In this document: positions 46,350 to 58,948 of the stretch, piece after piece
Layout of the letters: each line of letters starts with the position of its first letter
Position numbering within the stretch: the first letter of the stretch is position 1
Assembly: GCA_020746875.1 (NCBI GenBank)
Contig: JAGTJL010000015.1
Span: 248,001-312,000, forward strand
Source: Rhexocercosporidium sp. MPI-PUGE-AT-0058
Taxonomy: Eukaryota; Ascomycota; Leotiomycetes; Helotiales
Reading direction: 5' to 3'
Length of the DNA: 64,000 bases
Program-made: the position numbers and the translations under genes
Notes under the pieces: model-generated
What the model was told of the DNA's origin: nothing
Database searches by the model: none
Seen by the model: only the letters and a program-made list of their open reading frames with translations

Positions 46350-48122
46350 AAATTTGAACACTCTATTCCATAAGGGAAGGCCTTTGAAATGGATGCCTTT
46401 GCTACTACGAAGCATCTTAGGCGCTATGCTCTACTCCTTCCGCTTTCATTATTCAGGCTTGGATAGATTGGGTTGAGGACATCCTAGCAGCAGTTGCACC
46501 CCTAATTGTCCGCAAGCTATCGCGCCGTGAAGCCATGTAGTTAGATAGTTCTTTGTTCAAGAGACTATTCTGTGATTTCTGTATCGCATCTCTCTGCAGC
46601 CTCCTGCAACATGGCTTCCTCCTTGCGTCCTGCAGTTGTACGACTACCTAGTCTAGTATTTGCTCTCTATCATCAACTTCATCTAACAGCACCTATACCA
46701 GGCTATTGTATTGCTTTGAGGTTGCCAGATGTAAAGGCGTCCTACAATCCGGATTGGCCCGCCTCAGTGTCAAGCAGCAACTATACCATCGCTTCACGCC
46801 CTCTCAGGGTTGCTAGATGAAGCGACGCAGAATTATAACCATCCTGTGTATTGACCTCGGCTCTATTTTTGAGGAGAAGTTCCACAACTTCCAAAGGACC
46901 ATTCTGTACTGCCTAACATAGTGCCGTTTATCCCTTAGCATTGATGTTGACCCCGTATCTAGCAGCTGCAGGACTTCTACTCCACCCTCCACCCCCTCTT
47001 TCCCCCCGGGTTGAAATATTGAGTTTGACAGGTATCAGACCCAGAACGTTTCCGCGAACCCAAGCCAAAGCCCAAGTGATTCGTTACCCAGCACAAGACA
47101 ACAAGACATCACATAAGAACCACCAGGAAGAAAGAACAGAGAAAATGTATCAAAAATAGAATGCAAGCTCGCACTTCGTTTGACTATCCTTCCTTGCATT
47201 TATTATGTATTCTACAAACCCTCCCCCACTGCCCTCCCCTCCCCTTCCCTTCCCTTCCTTCCTTTCTTCTCCTTTCCTTGCCTCACTCACCCCTCACCAC
47301 CCATCTCTCCAGATTTCTCCCCTCCAAAGCACAACACACAACACACCACACAACGCATTTCTCTCTCTCTCCACATGTACAGTACCCAACCCGGCCCAAA
47401 TGGCAAAATGCAGCATCAAACGAAGGCAGTGAAAGGACAAGGAGGTAAAGTCACACACACACAGTCAACTCCCGTTCCATTCCCACCTAGTAGTAGACAC
47501 ATGGAGGTAGACAAAATAAACAGTCACACTCGAGAAACAAAGGCTTCCTTCCCGTCCACCAGTAAGTACTAGTAGTCTATTGTACAACAAAGCTCCCTTG
47601 CGTTCATTCAGCCCGCACGATCATACCGCCCTATCCACTCACTTATGCATCCGCATTCCCCACTATTGAGAAGAAGAAGAAAAACAGAAAGCCTGCTGTT
47701 CCGCCTGAACCAGTCGGCTTCGAATAGAAAAAGAGACAGGGTACAGAGTTTTGCTTTGCTTTGCCTGATCTGTCCGGAGAAAGCTCGTGTCCATAGAACG
47801 CGATTTCGTATATGCTATTTGAGTTTCTTTTCGATTACGCCCTCCTGTGGCTGATCCTCCACTTCTCTCACACACATGCTTCTCCCAAATACAACCCTCC
47901 ATGAGAGGGACACTCAAGGTTCGACCAGAAAGGACCGAAATGAGAAAACGCAGACCTCCCAATGCAACGCATGCCATCAATCAAAAATTCCAATCATGAC
48001 AGGTTTTCTTTCCATTCCTTTGGTTGGGATGGTAGAAAGAAGACACTCCATATTATACGCGCCTCATAACGCCTTTCATTTTCGTGGTGCTGTTTCGCGA
48101 AATAAACAAAGGGGAGAAGATC
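46350..48122. other. Intergenic with ankyrin debris and pyrimidine tract
   Basis: About 1.8 kb between the convergent SET-domain and KNR4 genes. It contains an ankyrin-repeat relic (listed) and a long C/T tract at about 47222-47290. The open frames in the tract are low-complexity artefacts. The last kilobase is probably the KNR4 3' UTR. Confidence 0.45.
46600..46985 (-). pseudogene. Ankyrin-repeat gene fragment
   Basis: On the minus strand, broken pieces of ankyrin repeats can be read: VEVLQLLDTG, then (after a frame change) VNINAKG, then GPLEVVELLLKNRAEVNTQ, SASLHLATLRGREAMV and LLLD. Several stops interrupt them. The pattern of VEVVELLLKNGADVNA-type consensus is clear, but no complete gene remains and the borders are approximate. 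Confidence 0.65.
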
Positions 48123-49768
48123 CTAGATCTCTATCGTCTTCATCGTAGTATCATCATCCTCAACTGTAGCCTTTTTGGGAGCGCCGTTTGTCAATCCATT
48201 GGTATTGGCGGTCGAGTCCTCCTTCTTGTTCTCCTTGTCGTCATCTAATGAAACAGGTTCCAGTAAGGACTCTAGGGTTTTCTGCTTCTGAGGGTCTTTG
48301 GTATCTTCACTTGGCCTTGGTGTCTCGACCTCCACTAGCTTCTCAGGCTTGATACCGTTTGTACTGAGTCGAATAGGAGGGGCTCGTTCTTCGGTGACTC
48401 GAGCAAGCGGACTGGATTTGCCGTAGTTCGGTCGGTTTGGACTCGATACAGGAGAAGCACCACTGAATCGTTGCATGGAACGTCCTCGGGGCTCACCGCT
48501 GACTTCTGCGGTTGGACTGGCGTATGGTGAACCAGTTGGGGAGCCGCTGGATTGGCCGTTCATGGGAGCTGCTGACCTGCGTCGAGCATTCTTTCTGCCG
48601 TACTTCTGATCCATCCTCCATCTCAAGATATCCAGGTATCCGGGCTCGACATTTCTCGACTTGAATTCTCTCAACTTCAACTCATGGGTCTCCTCATCGA
48701 CGAACCATTTGCCGCTGTTCAGGTCATCTGCAAAGGTAGCCAGGAAAGCAGACCAGGATCGAGCAACCACGTATTTGCAGTCGTAATCCCGACCAAATAA
48801 GATAACCTGGCCCCATTTTCCAGAAGGACCTGGCGCCAAATCAACAGCTAAATTGTTTCCACCCCAATCTCTAACCAGAGGAATCCACGAAGGATGGGCG
48901 TAGACCTTTTGAATGGCACCAGCGGGTTGAGAGTCCTGGCGAGAAAGTAGCTCTTGTCTCCAGTGAGGGTTTTGTGATGATCGCGGTGCATCCTTGGAAG
49001 AAGAGGCGGCAGAGCTTCCACCGAATGCCTTCAAGGGGGCGGCTGGCTTGTAGTTAATTGGCTCTTGCAAGTATTCTGCATTGACCTTCTTCCAATTCTC
49101 CCATTCCTGTACAATCTCCTCGCAATCTAGCAGCATGGAGCTGAAGATGATTCCCGTAGGATTGCCACCACGCTCTTGACCATCGTGTACCTGCCATGAT
49201 TCACGGACCTCCATTGGGAGCGAGCAGTCCAATTGGTGCTCTAGCTCGTTCAGATCATTTGACGTGCAACCCTCGCAGAGCTGGTCGTAGAGTTCTGGAT
49301 AGTTCTCCTCAGCCCACCGATCAATTCGCTTCCATGAGTGTCCAGGAGGAGGAGGTGGAGGGAGACCGTCATTGAAAGGTTGTAACTGAATCTCTCCCGG
49401 TGTAGCATTTTCGAAATTCTCGTTTGTATTCGTCCGGTGTAGAGCTGCGCTCGATCTCATGCCAGGGGAGTAAGGGGACGGGGAGTGCGGCGTAGGACTA
49501 TGTGGGAGAGGAGAGCCAGGATAAGCGCCACCGTTCAACGCAGAGGTCGAATGTCTTCCTGCATCTTCAAAGTATGGAGAACTGACATCGGCGCGGGATT
49601 CTGAGGCGGTGGTAGCGACTGAGGTTAGGGGAGCGTGTCGGCTTTGTGCGAGGGGGACATGTTGTCCGGTGCGGTAGGGAGAGTCGTAAGAAGAGTCTGT
49701 TTACATTGTCAGAAGGGGCCGTCTCTATGGGACAAACAAACAAACGCACGTCGGTCATAGCTGGTCAT
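48123..49768 (-). CDS. KNR4: Knr4/Smi1-family cell-wall assembly regulator
   Basis: Regulator linking cell-wall integrity signalling to glucan and chitin synthesis, acting in the cytoplasm at growth sites. Exon 1 is 49750-49768 (MTSYDR), intron 49697-49749 (53 bp), exon 2 48123-49696, giving 530 residues. A Pro/Ser-rich disordered N-terminus (SPLPHSPTPHSPSPYSPG) leads into the SUKH core at about residues 110-350: HSWKRIDRWAEENYPELYDQL, NDLNELEHQLDCSLPMEVRES, IIFSSMLLDCEEIVQEW, WIPLVRDWGGNNLAVDLAPG and ARSWSAFLATFADDL. The C-terminal arm is disordered and charged. The tiny first exon was placed because the long exon lacks a sensible start and a clean CAG acceptor joins it. Confidence 0.93.
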
Positions 49769-52459
49769 GGTATGCCAGAACGAACGAAAGGCTGAGCCAA
49801 AGCTGGTGACACCGTCTTGTTAGCATGGTTGCAGATACTCTTTCGGGGGTGCGGGCGGAGAGGGGGTGGTTGTTGTCGTGGTCGAGAAGCGCATGGAAAG
49901 GGGAACTCACGACGCCATTTTTTGGCGATGATGCTGTGGTTGCAGACAGCGTGAAGTTGGTGTATTGATCGGACTGCCGTGTTGGCTCTGGATATATTGC
50001 ACGGCGTGGTGAACGAGACGAGCGATCTCAATGGTAGTGTGGTGGTGAGAGTGCAGCGATGAAACGAATGTGGTTGAAGTTGAAATCGAAGTCGCGCTTG
50101 GTTTTGAGAACAGGACAGGACAGGGTAGGGTAGAATGTTGTTGGTTTTGGCTGCGGGACGACAGTCGTCCAGTCCAGTCCAGGAGACAGGTACTGTACCT
50201 CCTTCCTGCCGTTGACGAAGTGGAGGGCGATTAGAGGAATGCCGGCCTGTGATTGGCCGAGCTGCGCGTGGACTGGGGACTTGGACCCGCCGCGAATATG
50301 CCGAGCGAATTGGTCTGCGAACGATGGATCTTAGTTTCTCTCTCTGGTGGTGGTTTTAAAGTAACTTGTCTTGAAAAGATTTAAATTATTATTATGATTA
50401 CCGTAATGTGGTTCCTAGGCGCGGCATCTTCCTGAGTTTGTTCCTGGCAACATATATACATGGCTTTATGAGAGTAGATAGGAGAAGGATGCATTGCTTG
50501 CTTGTCTGCGTTGTATTGCTTAGTTATCCCTATGTCACTCCGTCGAATTATTACCGGGAATAATGCTATTTTTGAAATGCCGTCGTGGATAGGGGGGTGA
50601 GGGTCACATTCTGTGTCGCTTCACTTCACAACAGATCCGATCTGTCATCAACATAGAGAAGAGGCTTCTCCTTCTCTTCACATCGTCGATATTCCACAAA
50701 TCTTCAGACAAGAAGACCAATCTCGGAATCTTTAACCCCGTTAGGAGCATAAAACAACACTTCGTGAAGCTTAAAACCCTGATGCTTGAATCTCGATAAG
50801 TAAGGGGGGCGGGCAACAAACGTTCGGGTACGTCACCGGTACCAAAATATCCCACCCGCCCTGACCCCAACATCATCGAATCTTCTCCTGAATCCTTCAG
50901 ACCCGCCGGTTATTTCCTGTACCATATTCATTATCAACCCATAGGCACTTACTTAACTGAGAACCGTCGTACTTGTATCATGCTTATCATACTCCTCTTC
51001 CACTTCACACAAATCTAATGTCAACTAGAAACCTCTCCTACAAACCCTCCTTCCCCCCCATCAAATCACAACAAACCCTAAACATAATCCTCGAATTCTC
51101 GCCACACATACAGTACAACAACACGATTCAGTCCAATCTTGAATCACAGGGCCCCCGGAATTTAGGTGCAGGACCTCCTCGTTTCATGTACGGCGCGCAC
51201 GCCACCGCATCTCTCGCATCTGCAGGTCCCTGCGAACGCCCATTTTCTGCCACCCACACCAAACCAAGAAAGCCACCATTTCTCTCCCATCTCCAATTCG
51301 CCCACTCAACTCAAGACGCGCGAGCGAAAAGTGGCTGGTGACGACCCCGTCACGATAATTGGCCCCCTTCCATTATTCGAAGTCTTTCTGGAAGAAGTAA
51401 ATGACATCCAAAGAGCGAATGCCTTGGCGTCATTTTGCAGCTGGGGGGCTTTGCGGCTTGCAGGCTTGCAGGCTTGCATTTCTCTCGACTCCACTCGCCG
51501 CCCCCTGAATTTTCTCGCTTGTGCATCACCCTCCCCTCTCCATCCTGGGAATTGAGCTGGCCGTTGTCATGTATCTATCCATCCTCCCAACTCAAAGTAT
51601 TCGCCCCTTCGAAGTAGTACTGCATAGGTATTTCCGTATCATCCACGTGAGTCTTTGACCGCACATCAACTACCTACAGTACAGTATACCTCCATTCCAA
51701 GATAAGATCTACTGTACCCACAATCTGCGAGCACATACCTATTTATAGCCTTTCTGTACCTCACCTCAGTATCAATGCTATCAAATCCCCCGAGATCCTA
51801 CCTAATACAAAGTAAATCCGTGTGACTGTCGATCCTAGGGTGCAGCATACACATCGATACAGTACCCCGCATCTCAAGCTCGAGTTCAGGTTCTTGCATC
51901 TTGCATCTTGCATCTCGAATGGAAGCTGTCACAGCCACTGTTCGCCACACTGCATTGCACGTAGATCTGGTGGCGAATACTTTCGTGCTCGGTACCGTCT
52001 GTTCTGTAGCGTCGACATTACATTGCATAGCGTTGCATAGGATAGGGTAGGACACGATAGGGTACGATAGGATGGGTATCTGATATACCGTATGCATTTG
52101 TTGGCGAGGTATGGCATTCTATCTGAGAGGGACGGGACGGTTGGAGAGATCTAAATATACTTCCTGTACATACTCTTGAAGAGGATGCAAATATGTGGCA
52201 AGAGAGAGAGAGGTTCCAAACAAGTCTTCGATCGCCAAAACGAATAGGCTTTAGCTTCCGGTTTAGCATCCCTAGATATCGATCTATCCTAAGGAAAAGC
52301 AAGTCACTTCAGCACCCGAGAGAATATAGATCCTTTTCAAATAGCCATTCACATCCAGCACCCCGACTCAGAGTCCTATGATATCATACATATAAAGCAT
52401 CCTAACTCCTCGCCCCACCCGATATCTCACGCAAAAGTCTGCTCTAATACTCATCACAC
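49769..52459. other. Long intergenic region, no gene supported
   Basis: About 2.7 kb: the KNR4 promoter and 5' UTR on the left, the SEC8 3' side on the right. Small tandem runs occur (GGCTTGCA x3 near 51456-51478; TTGCATC x3 near 51893-51913; a GGATAGGGTA-type cluster at 52040-52075). Frames at 50604-50876, 50973-51341 and 51166-51555 are low-complexity with no domain. Confidence 0.45.
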
Positions 52460-55400
52460 TCAACTCTGCCACATATACTCACTCAACTGCAGCGAATGCT
52501 CACCCATCCCCCTCTTCGCAACCGTACTAATACCCCTCTCAGGACTAGATGCCTGCTCACTGTAACAGAGCTCAACCAGCATCTTCAACTCCTCGAAACT
52601 AAACATTTCTTTTGCTCCACTGCCGCTCTCCTTCTCCTCTCTAGCATGCTTAACAATAGCATCCGGACCTGCAGTGAACAGGTCGAAGAACCTGCCCGCA
52701 CGGTCGAGATTGACGTTCGTTTCGATGTTCTTGAGATTTTGCTGTAGGACGAGGATGTTGAGTTGCATTCTGCCGCAGCCGTGGGCGTTCATGGCTTTTA
52801 CCATGCCGGCGTTGTGGACGAGGAAGGTGTCAACGAGGAGTCCGAGGCCGGTGCGGATGAACGATATTTCTTTCTCGCGGAGGAAGGTCGTGATTGTTTC
52901 GTCGTAGGAGACGAGGTCTGCGTTGAGGCTTAAGATTCTGGGATCCGGGTCGTTGACGACTTGCTCGAGGAGGTATGGCGCTGACTCGGGAGAAAGGGCA
53001 ATCGCTAGAGAATGGATGATATGACAGCGGATTTCCATGTGAAGGGTGAGGAGGACTGTAGCAGCGAGTTCTTGGTAAGATGATACGATGGAATCAAAGG
53101 CACTGTGATTTTGTTAATTAGGCTTCTGGGCTTGAGTTGGAGGAACTTACACGACTGTCTCTTGGGTCATTGGCAAGTAGACGGGTATTTGATCGTCCTG
53201 CGCTCTTGTGACATCGTTGAGTAAGGTCCATCGCCTGTTTGTCGGCTTTTGCATTGTCGTCCGGGAAGAGTCGATGTCATTACGGGTAATATGACGAAGC
53301 TGGTCAATTTTGATTGCAAGCCATTTCATGCTTGTGTACAGGACACAGAGCGAGGAGATGGTCTCACGATCGAGGATTATATCATCCAGCTTCAAGGGGG
53401 TCTCGTTGGTCTTGATTATGAGAAGGCCAGTTTCTTTCTCAAGTAGTTCTCTGTCCTCCTCTTCTGACGTCCACAGCTTCTGCATGGTATCGTGAATATC
53501 ATCTGGTCCACTTGCCAATAAAGCAGATAGCTTCAATGTTGTGCCATCTGTATCCCGCACTCGAGAGACCAACGACTTGAACCAGTCGTAACAACGATCA
53601 TAATAACGCATCATCTGGGTGATGATGAGCGAACTGAGAGCCTGATCGTGAGGAATTGTATCAAGCATCCGACAGAATGCAGTGATCAACGCGAAAAACG
53701 CAGATGTGCCTTTGAACACCGGTCGTCGGGCAATCTTTGTCCATTGAGGATCTTGCTGGAAGGAGTCCGACTCCTCGAAGACCGTGTCGCTGAGCTTGCC
53801 GAGTGTTTCATCCAGCTGAGGAAGGAATACATTGACAAGGAAATTGTCTAAAAACGATGTCAAAGTACTTGTGACAAGGTCTGACCCAGGAGGAACAATG
53901 CTCTTCAGCCTTTGTAGGAAGCCAAGTGTGGGAGGTAACAGCAAGCTCATGTTGAAAACGCTCGGCTCGACGAGTGACTTGTGAACTCCAATACCTCCAG
54001 TCTTGTCGTAAATCGAGGTGCTTGCTCCACGCCGCGACCCGATCGGTCCCAATGTACTTTCAACCCGAGCCTGACCCTTCTTTCCATCGGCTCCTTGCTT
54101 TCGGCCAGACATGAGGCCTGGTACAGCCGCCCTTATGATGCCTTCGAGTTCTTGATACTCTGTAGTCATCTGCACAGATTTCGAGTCCGCGTCTGAGAAT
54201 GAGAATAGCTGCTCTCGTTTTGAGTCTTGCTTGGCGCCACCAAGCTTCGGTGATGAATTGAACTGGTACACATCCGCATCTGTGGTGACATAGTTGTGCA
54301 GCAAGGACCGTATCTCATTTTGATACAAATTCCAGAGCTCCCTGAAGCCACCTAGGAGCATTGATGAGTTTCTTCCACCCTCTCGTCTCACGACAGCTTT
54401 CACAACATCATGAAACACCCTGTGGCTTTCTGCGATTGACTCAAATTTGGCATATAGGGTCCAAAGTAGGTCATAGATGACATCTGCTCGGATACTGTTT
54501 TCACGACTGCCAAATGCTTGATTGCCTTGGGAGTTGGATAGACCACCCCGTAGTGAACTTGGGTGCTTCTGGTCAACCTCGCTGTTGGTCTCATTGACGA
54601 TGCCAAAAAGCTCAACTGGGAGCCGTTGCTTGATGGTATTCACAGCAGACTCGAGACGCCCAAGTTTATTTAGAGACTCGACTAACAACTCGATATAATA
54701 GAATGTGTCTGCCTCCGGATTCCTGGATGGGTCTTCGACCAGGGATTCGGTGAGATCCATAGACTCAAGCACCTCATAGAACGGCCGTACAGCAGTGGTC
54801 TTTTCGGGCTTCTCCTTGCCTGGTGCTCCCTGACTCTTTGCTAGACTCTGCCATCTCTCCTGGCAATAAGGCGATTTGAGGTATAGATGATCATGGAGCT
54901 CTTCCACAAGAATGTCTGTCAGGGCAGTCTCTTGGTTCGTCAAGTAGCTTCTGAGGTCACTTAGAGCTCCTATTTCATCCAGTGCAGGTGTTCTGATGCG
55001 CCTCAGTGCAGTTTGCAGTACGTCCACCGCAGTCAGGAATCTCTTTTCAGATATTCGCGCTTCCAGCTGATCTGGAACCAGCCGTAGATCTTCAATCTCG
55101 GAGAGCGTATGTATTAAGTCGTCGTACTTTTGTGACGCTGTCGCAAGCTTCTTCAACTCTGGATCAGTGGTGGAGAGACTAGCTTTTGACTGAGTCAAAG
55201 ATTCCTTCAGAGTCCTCACCCTCTTCTGCGAAGTTTGAATGCTGGCCTGAATCTTGTGAAATGTACCAATTGAGCTGTTGAAACCTTGATGATGCTCGTG
55301 GACAATAGCTTTCAAAGACTCCTGGAGATAACGGTGTGTCTTCTCAAATTGCCGGTACTCATGTGCTCGCCCAACGGAGCTTGTATCCAACAGCTGGAGT

Positions 55401-55708
55401 GCAACTTGGACAGGCACACATTCGTTCTCACACATAGAAGGCCATTCTGTCTTGATGTGTTCCAACACTACGCCAATCTGTCTTTCCGCATTGCTCTCTG
55501 GCGCAAGCCTTGGAGGACGGGTGAATGCGCTCCTTGTCGCAGGAGGGGAAGGTGTAGTTATCGGAGGAGTCCCATATCTGTCATCGTATCCAGTTCCATA
55601 AGGATCATAATCGTCTGCCTCTCTGATCGGCTCCCCATAGCCCCCTCCATTGCCGTTGCCATTCGCATAGGGGTCATCGCTGAAGCCCCCATAGCGATTC
55701 CGGGACAT
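52460..55708 (-). CDS. SEC8: Exocyst complex component Sec8
   Basis: Subunit of the exocyst, which tethers secretory vesicles to the plasma membrane at hyphal tips and septa. Exon 1 is 53151-55708, intron 53103-53150 (48 bp), exon 2 52460-53102, giving 1066 residues. A Gly/Asn/Tyr-rich N-terminus precedes the Sec8 domain at about residues 75-215 (ERQIGVVLEHIKTEWPSM; LLDTSSVGRAHEYRQFEKTH; a coiled coil around KIQASIQTSQKRVRTLKESL). The helical-rod region continues to the C-terminus (LYTSMKWLAIKIDQLRHI; RTGLGLLVDTFLVHNAGM; MQLNILVLQQNLKNIE). The intron adds the last ~214 residues; without it the protein would end early. It is divergent with the 2EXR gene over 267 bp. Confidence 0.95.
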
Positions 55709-55975
55709 GGCTTATTCTTCGCAGTCGCGGCGTCTGTCTCGATGTATCGGTGCCATCCGCAGGTGTCGTAAGATTGGTGAAGTTTTCAAAACATCCAGGG
55801 CCAGTGTATTGATGCCTTCGCACAGCTCCAGCACTGAGATGCTAGTGGTAGGACGGAATGTCGGAGCTTGCAGACTAGCGCGGCACAGTAGCGCCAAAGC
55901 TCCATATAAATTCCACTTCCGCTGCAGGCTGCTTTTTTCTTCTTCCCGTCACAACGGAGATACATGTCCTGAGCC
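55709..55975. promoter_or_regulatory. Bidirectional promoter between SEC8 and 2EXR gene
   Basis: A 267-bp gap between divergent start codons (55708 minus, 55976 plus); it must hold both core promoters. Confidence 0.55.
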
Positions 55976-56835
55976 ATGTTGAGTGCCTACAATTCTATTC
56001 TTGCAAACGTGCGAGGGAAACTGCCTTTCCAAGGCGGGTCACAGGCAACAGGAGCTCAATTCTTCTTATTCTCGTCCCTACCACCAGAGCTGCGAATCAA
56101 GATATGGAGCTTTGCTCTACCTTCGAGAATTATTGAAGCTTCACTGAAATACGGTTTGTGTGTCCTCTTTCACGATACACCCTCTGCTAATGGTTTGAAT
56201 CAGATGAAGAAAGCTGGCGCTGTCATGTCTCGAGATCAAGCTTGAATCATCCAAGTTGCCTACAGGTGTCTACGCTTTTCTCTGTCAATGTTGAATCACG
56301 AGAAGTTTGTCTCAGCTCCTACATACGTTTCTGCGGAATCTACATCCATCGCAGCCTCGATGTTCTGTATATCTCCTGGCAACAAAGTCAACCAGGTTCA
56401 ACAATTCAGCATCGATCAGACTCCGTCCCAATGGAAGGCCAGCCTCTCAGTCAGTTGCATACTGTTGCTATATCCTTGGGTCGCAATAATGAGTACGACG
56501 ATAATCGATTTGGAGCCTTGGTTAGTTGCCTACGAAACTTTGGGACCCCTCGAAGACTTCTTCTGTTGTGTCTCGTTGGGCCCAATCTCCCAAATCTGTT
56601 CTCGGACATCACAGGATTCTCTATATCAAGTGGGAAGAACGTCGTTCTCCTGGACTGGCCAAATAAAGTTGAAGAACACATGGGACAGTCTGTGACAAAA
56701 CATGTTATGGAAGCATTAGAGGCAGAAAAGGCCAATACGCCCGGGTTCAAAATCCCCAATGTCGATGGAAGGCTACGATATATAACCGTCAGCAATCCCT
56801 CTCGACATGTCCTCCGAGATCGACTACCGTTCTAG
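55976..56835 (+). CDS. 2EXR-domain protein (F-box-like, fungal)
   Basis: Exon 1 is 55976-56153, intron 56154-56203 (50 bp), exon 2 56204-56835, giving 269 residues. The N-terminal 2EXR motif is clear: FFLFSSLPPELRIKIWSFALP, and after the intron PSCLQVSTLFSVNVESREVC, the expected spacing for the two conserved EXR-like elements. The rest (LHTVAISLGRNNEYDDNRF; PRRLLLLCLVGPNLPNL) resembles the weakly conserved C-terminal region of this large fungal family. Molecular function of 2EXR proteins is not established. Skipping the intron gives a truncated frame ending at MSRDQA. Confidence 0.85.
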
Positions 56836-57623
56836 TCTTGACAGTCGAGTCACAAACGCAATGCATCTTGCGTAGGAGATATTCGGAGCTGCGAAGGTGC
56901 TCTTCTGTCCTCCGATGTCAACACATGCATTATCCCTATTATGTCTTCTTCCTGCTGTTCCATCTCTCATCTCTCAAACTTCCTTACCTCATGCCTGTTT
57001 ACGAGCCTGGGATTGTTTTTGTTTTCTGCTGGACATCCACTATTGGGTGCGGGTCCTTTGCTTTCCCTTTTCTCCTCGCAGTTGCTTCCGCATCACGTCT
57101 CAAACACTCTGGGCCTTGCTTCCTTTCCCTCGTGGTCTGGTTCAACCTATGGCATAGCCCTATTTTTGGAAGACGAAGACTGAATTGTCCGATTACTCAC
57201 CGCGATATCTTATCCTTCGGGCGTAGATATAGTGGTCCATATCTTCTGGTCAACATTCTCTTAACTGTTTTAGACATCGTTGAACGCCATCAGCTGAAGC
57301 TGTGAATTAGAAGGTTCACGCTATTTATAATAAATATTATCCACCAATCACGAATTTTGCTTGATCTCCTTAATTTGGTAGGCTGTGAGCTGCTAATCTA
57401 TTTCTCGATCTGAGAAAGTACCCAATGCCTAAATTAATTCAGCCTCTTGTACCAATCCCAGCCAAAGACATCAATACAGAAGGTCACCCGACAGACAGAT
57501 TCAGTTCGTTTGAATTTGCTCCCTCCCACCTTCCCTTGCCTAAACCTTTGTCATTTTTTACACTGCCTGCTCTTGCAATTCTCTCCTTACAACACAAACC
57601 AATTCCCCATTCAGTATAGCATC
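56836..57623. other. Intergenic, no gene supported
   Basis: About 790 bp. A hydrophobic frame (56838-57305) starts right after the 2EXR stop and has no family resemblance or good start context; I treat it as chance. Confidence 0.4.
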
Positions 57624-58948
57624 ATGTTTCTAAATATTTCTCCCTTCCTCTTGAGCCTCAGCTTCCTACCCATCGTCCTCAGTATCCCCTCACCAGCTCT
57701 CCCACCCCTAGACTCCCGACAAACAAAAGCCACGTCAAAACCCTACGTAAGTCACCGTTTCCATCCCGATCCCGTCCGCCTCTCCAAACCCCTTATTCCC
57801 CTCCCGCCACCAGCCAACCAACACACACGCAGCAACTCCGCGGCGTTCAATCCCCCATCTTCCACCTGTACCTGCAAACCCTCCCATCCACCAAATCCTC
57901 CACCTCACCAGTCCCCGTAATGGGCCCCGAAGCCACAAGCGAGTACTTCACCATCGGCTCGACCATCCAATCCACCAACACGAGCCTCTACCTCAATATC
58001 GGAGAGAAAGTAGGCGGGAAGAGTTACCTTCCGTTGAGCTTTGGTAAGGTAGCAAATACGACTGCCTGGGGATTAGAGGGTGATACGGTCATTACGGTGA
58101 CGGGGAGTGGGTATGGGAGACGTATGTTTGATATTTCCTATTTTGGATTGTTAGAGGAGCTTGGGACTTGGCGTAGGTGATCTGTTGCTAGAAAGGAGCA
58201 GGCGTGAAGTCACTGCCTGTTTCCGGAATCAGCTGCAAATCAGTTGCCTAGTCCTTCGGATCGGGCATGGGATATGTCATTTTGAAATTCTTGAGTTTGC
58301 ATTTTGGGGCTTGTATGGTGGATCGTTGGTGGAAGGGAGAGGGCGTGGAGTTACTGCCTGCTTTCCAAATTTTCTTCACTGGCTGTTAACTTTTCTCCGC
58401 TGGGCTGCAAAGTCGTTGGTTGCCTAGACATCTGAAGAAGGCCACAGATCATCCTGTGTCCAACAGAAGGTTCGAATCCTAGGCAGTCACCGTTCTGCAA
58501 GTGCAGAATCAGGCATCTGAACCCCAACCCGCTGTTGGACGTCTCATCCTGCTGCCTCACAGCAACGAAATCCAGTCACCTAGCGACCCAAAACCATCTC
58601 GCACACCTTCCACCCAGCCCTCCTTCAAGCCAGGCATTCCCTTCGTGTTATCATGATTCATCACTCGCGAAGCAAAGCCAAAGGTCTTTTTAAAAAAAAT
58701 TCTTCTCCTCTCTTCCCCCCTTCCCTCTATGCTGTTAGTCTTGATCTTAGTCATGGAAGGCCCGTCTCGAGCAGGAGCACAATGTGAAGTGCTAAGTGCT
58801 AACCGAGAAACAAACAGAACTCAACTTCCTCGCCTGCAACTCCAAGACGAGCGGGTACTACGATCTGTATCTGCAGACGGGCAGTGATGTCCCTAGCGGT
58901 GTGACGTGTAGTAATTACCAGACTATTCATACGCCTTGTTTGTGTTAG
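57624..58948 (+). CDS. Secreted protein of unknown function with a 696-bp intron
   Basis: Exons are 57624-57746, 57833-58121 and 58818-58948, giving 180 residues. The signal peptide is MFLNISPFLLSLSFLPIVLS. The mature part begins with a Pro-rich segment, then a beta-rich, Thr/Ser/Gly-rich body (FHLYLQTLPSTK; YFTIGSTIQSTNTSLYLNIG; LPLSFGKVANTTAWGL) with N-glycosylation sites. The last exon holds all the cysteines of the mature protein (LACNSKTSGYYDLYLQTG, VTCSNY, TPCLC at the end). The repeated DLYLQTG/HLYLQTL wording suggests an internal fold repeat. The second intron is several times longer than any other in the window. No family recognised. Confidence 0.75.
58183..58427 (+). repeat. Diverged direct repeat inside the long intron
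   Basis: Unit 1 (about 58183-58248) and unit 2 (about 58326-58427) share, in order, a purine-rich GAG.AGG start, GGCGTG(A/G)AGT(C/T)ACTGCCTG, TTTCC, GCTGCAAA and GTTGCCTAG. This explains part of the intron's unusual length. Confidence 0.6.

Noticed and set aside
47222..47290. Long C/T tract with several open frames
   Set aside because: Simple pyrimidine tract; the frames are composition artefacts.
50604..51555. Several open frames between KNR4 and SEC8
   Set aside because: They overlap one another on both strands, are compositionally biased and contain no domain.
56838..57305. 155-codon hydrophobic frame just after the 2EXR gene
   Set aside because: It starts 3 bp after the previous stop, its hydrophobicity follows from C/T-rich DNA, and no homologous family is recognised.
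58415..58495. tRNA-like structure (TGCCTAG...CTAGGCA with GGTTCGAATCC between)
   Set aside because: The outer 7-bp pairing exists, but it overlaps the T-arm, the T-stem has only three pairs and no proper anticodon arm can be drawn.
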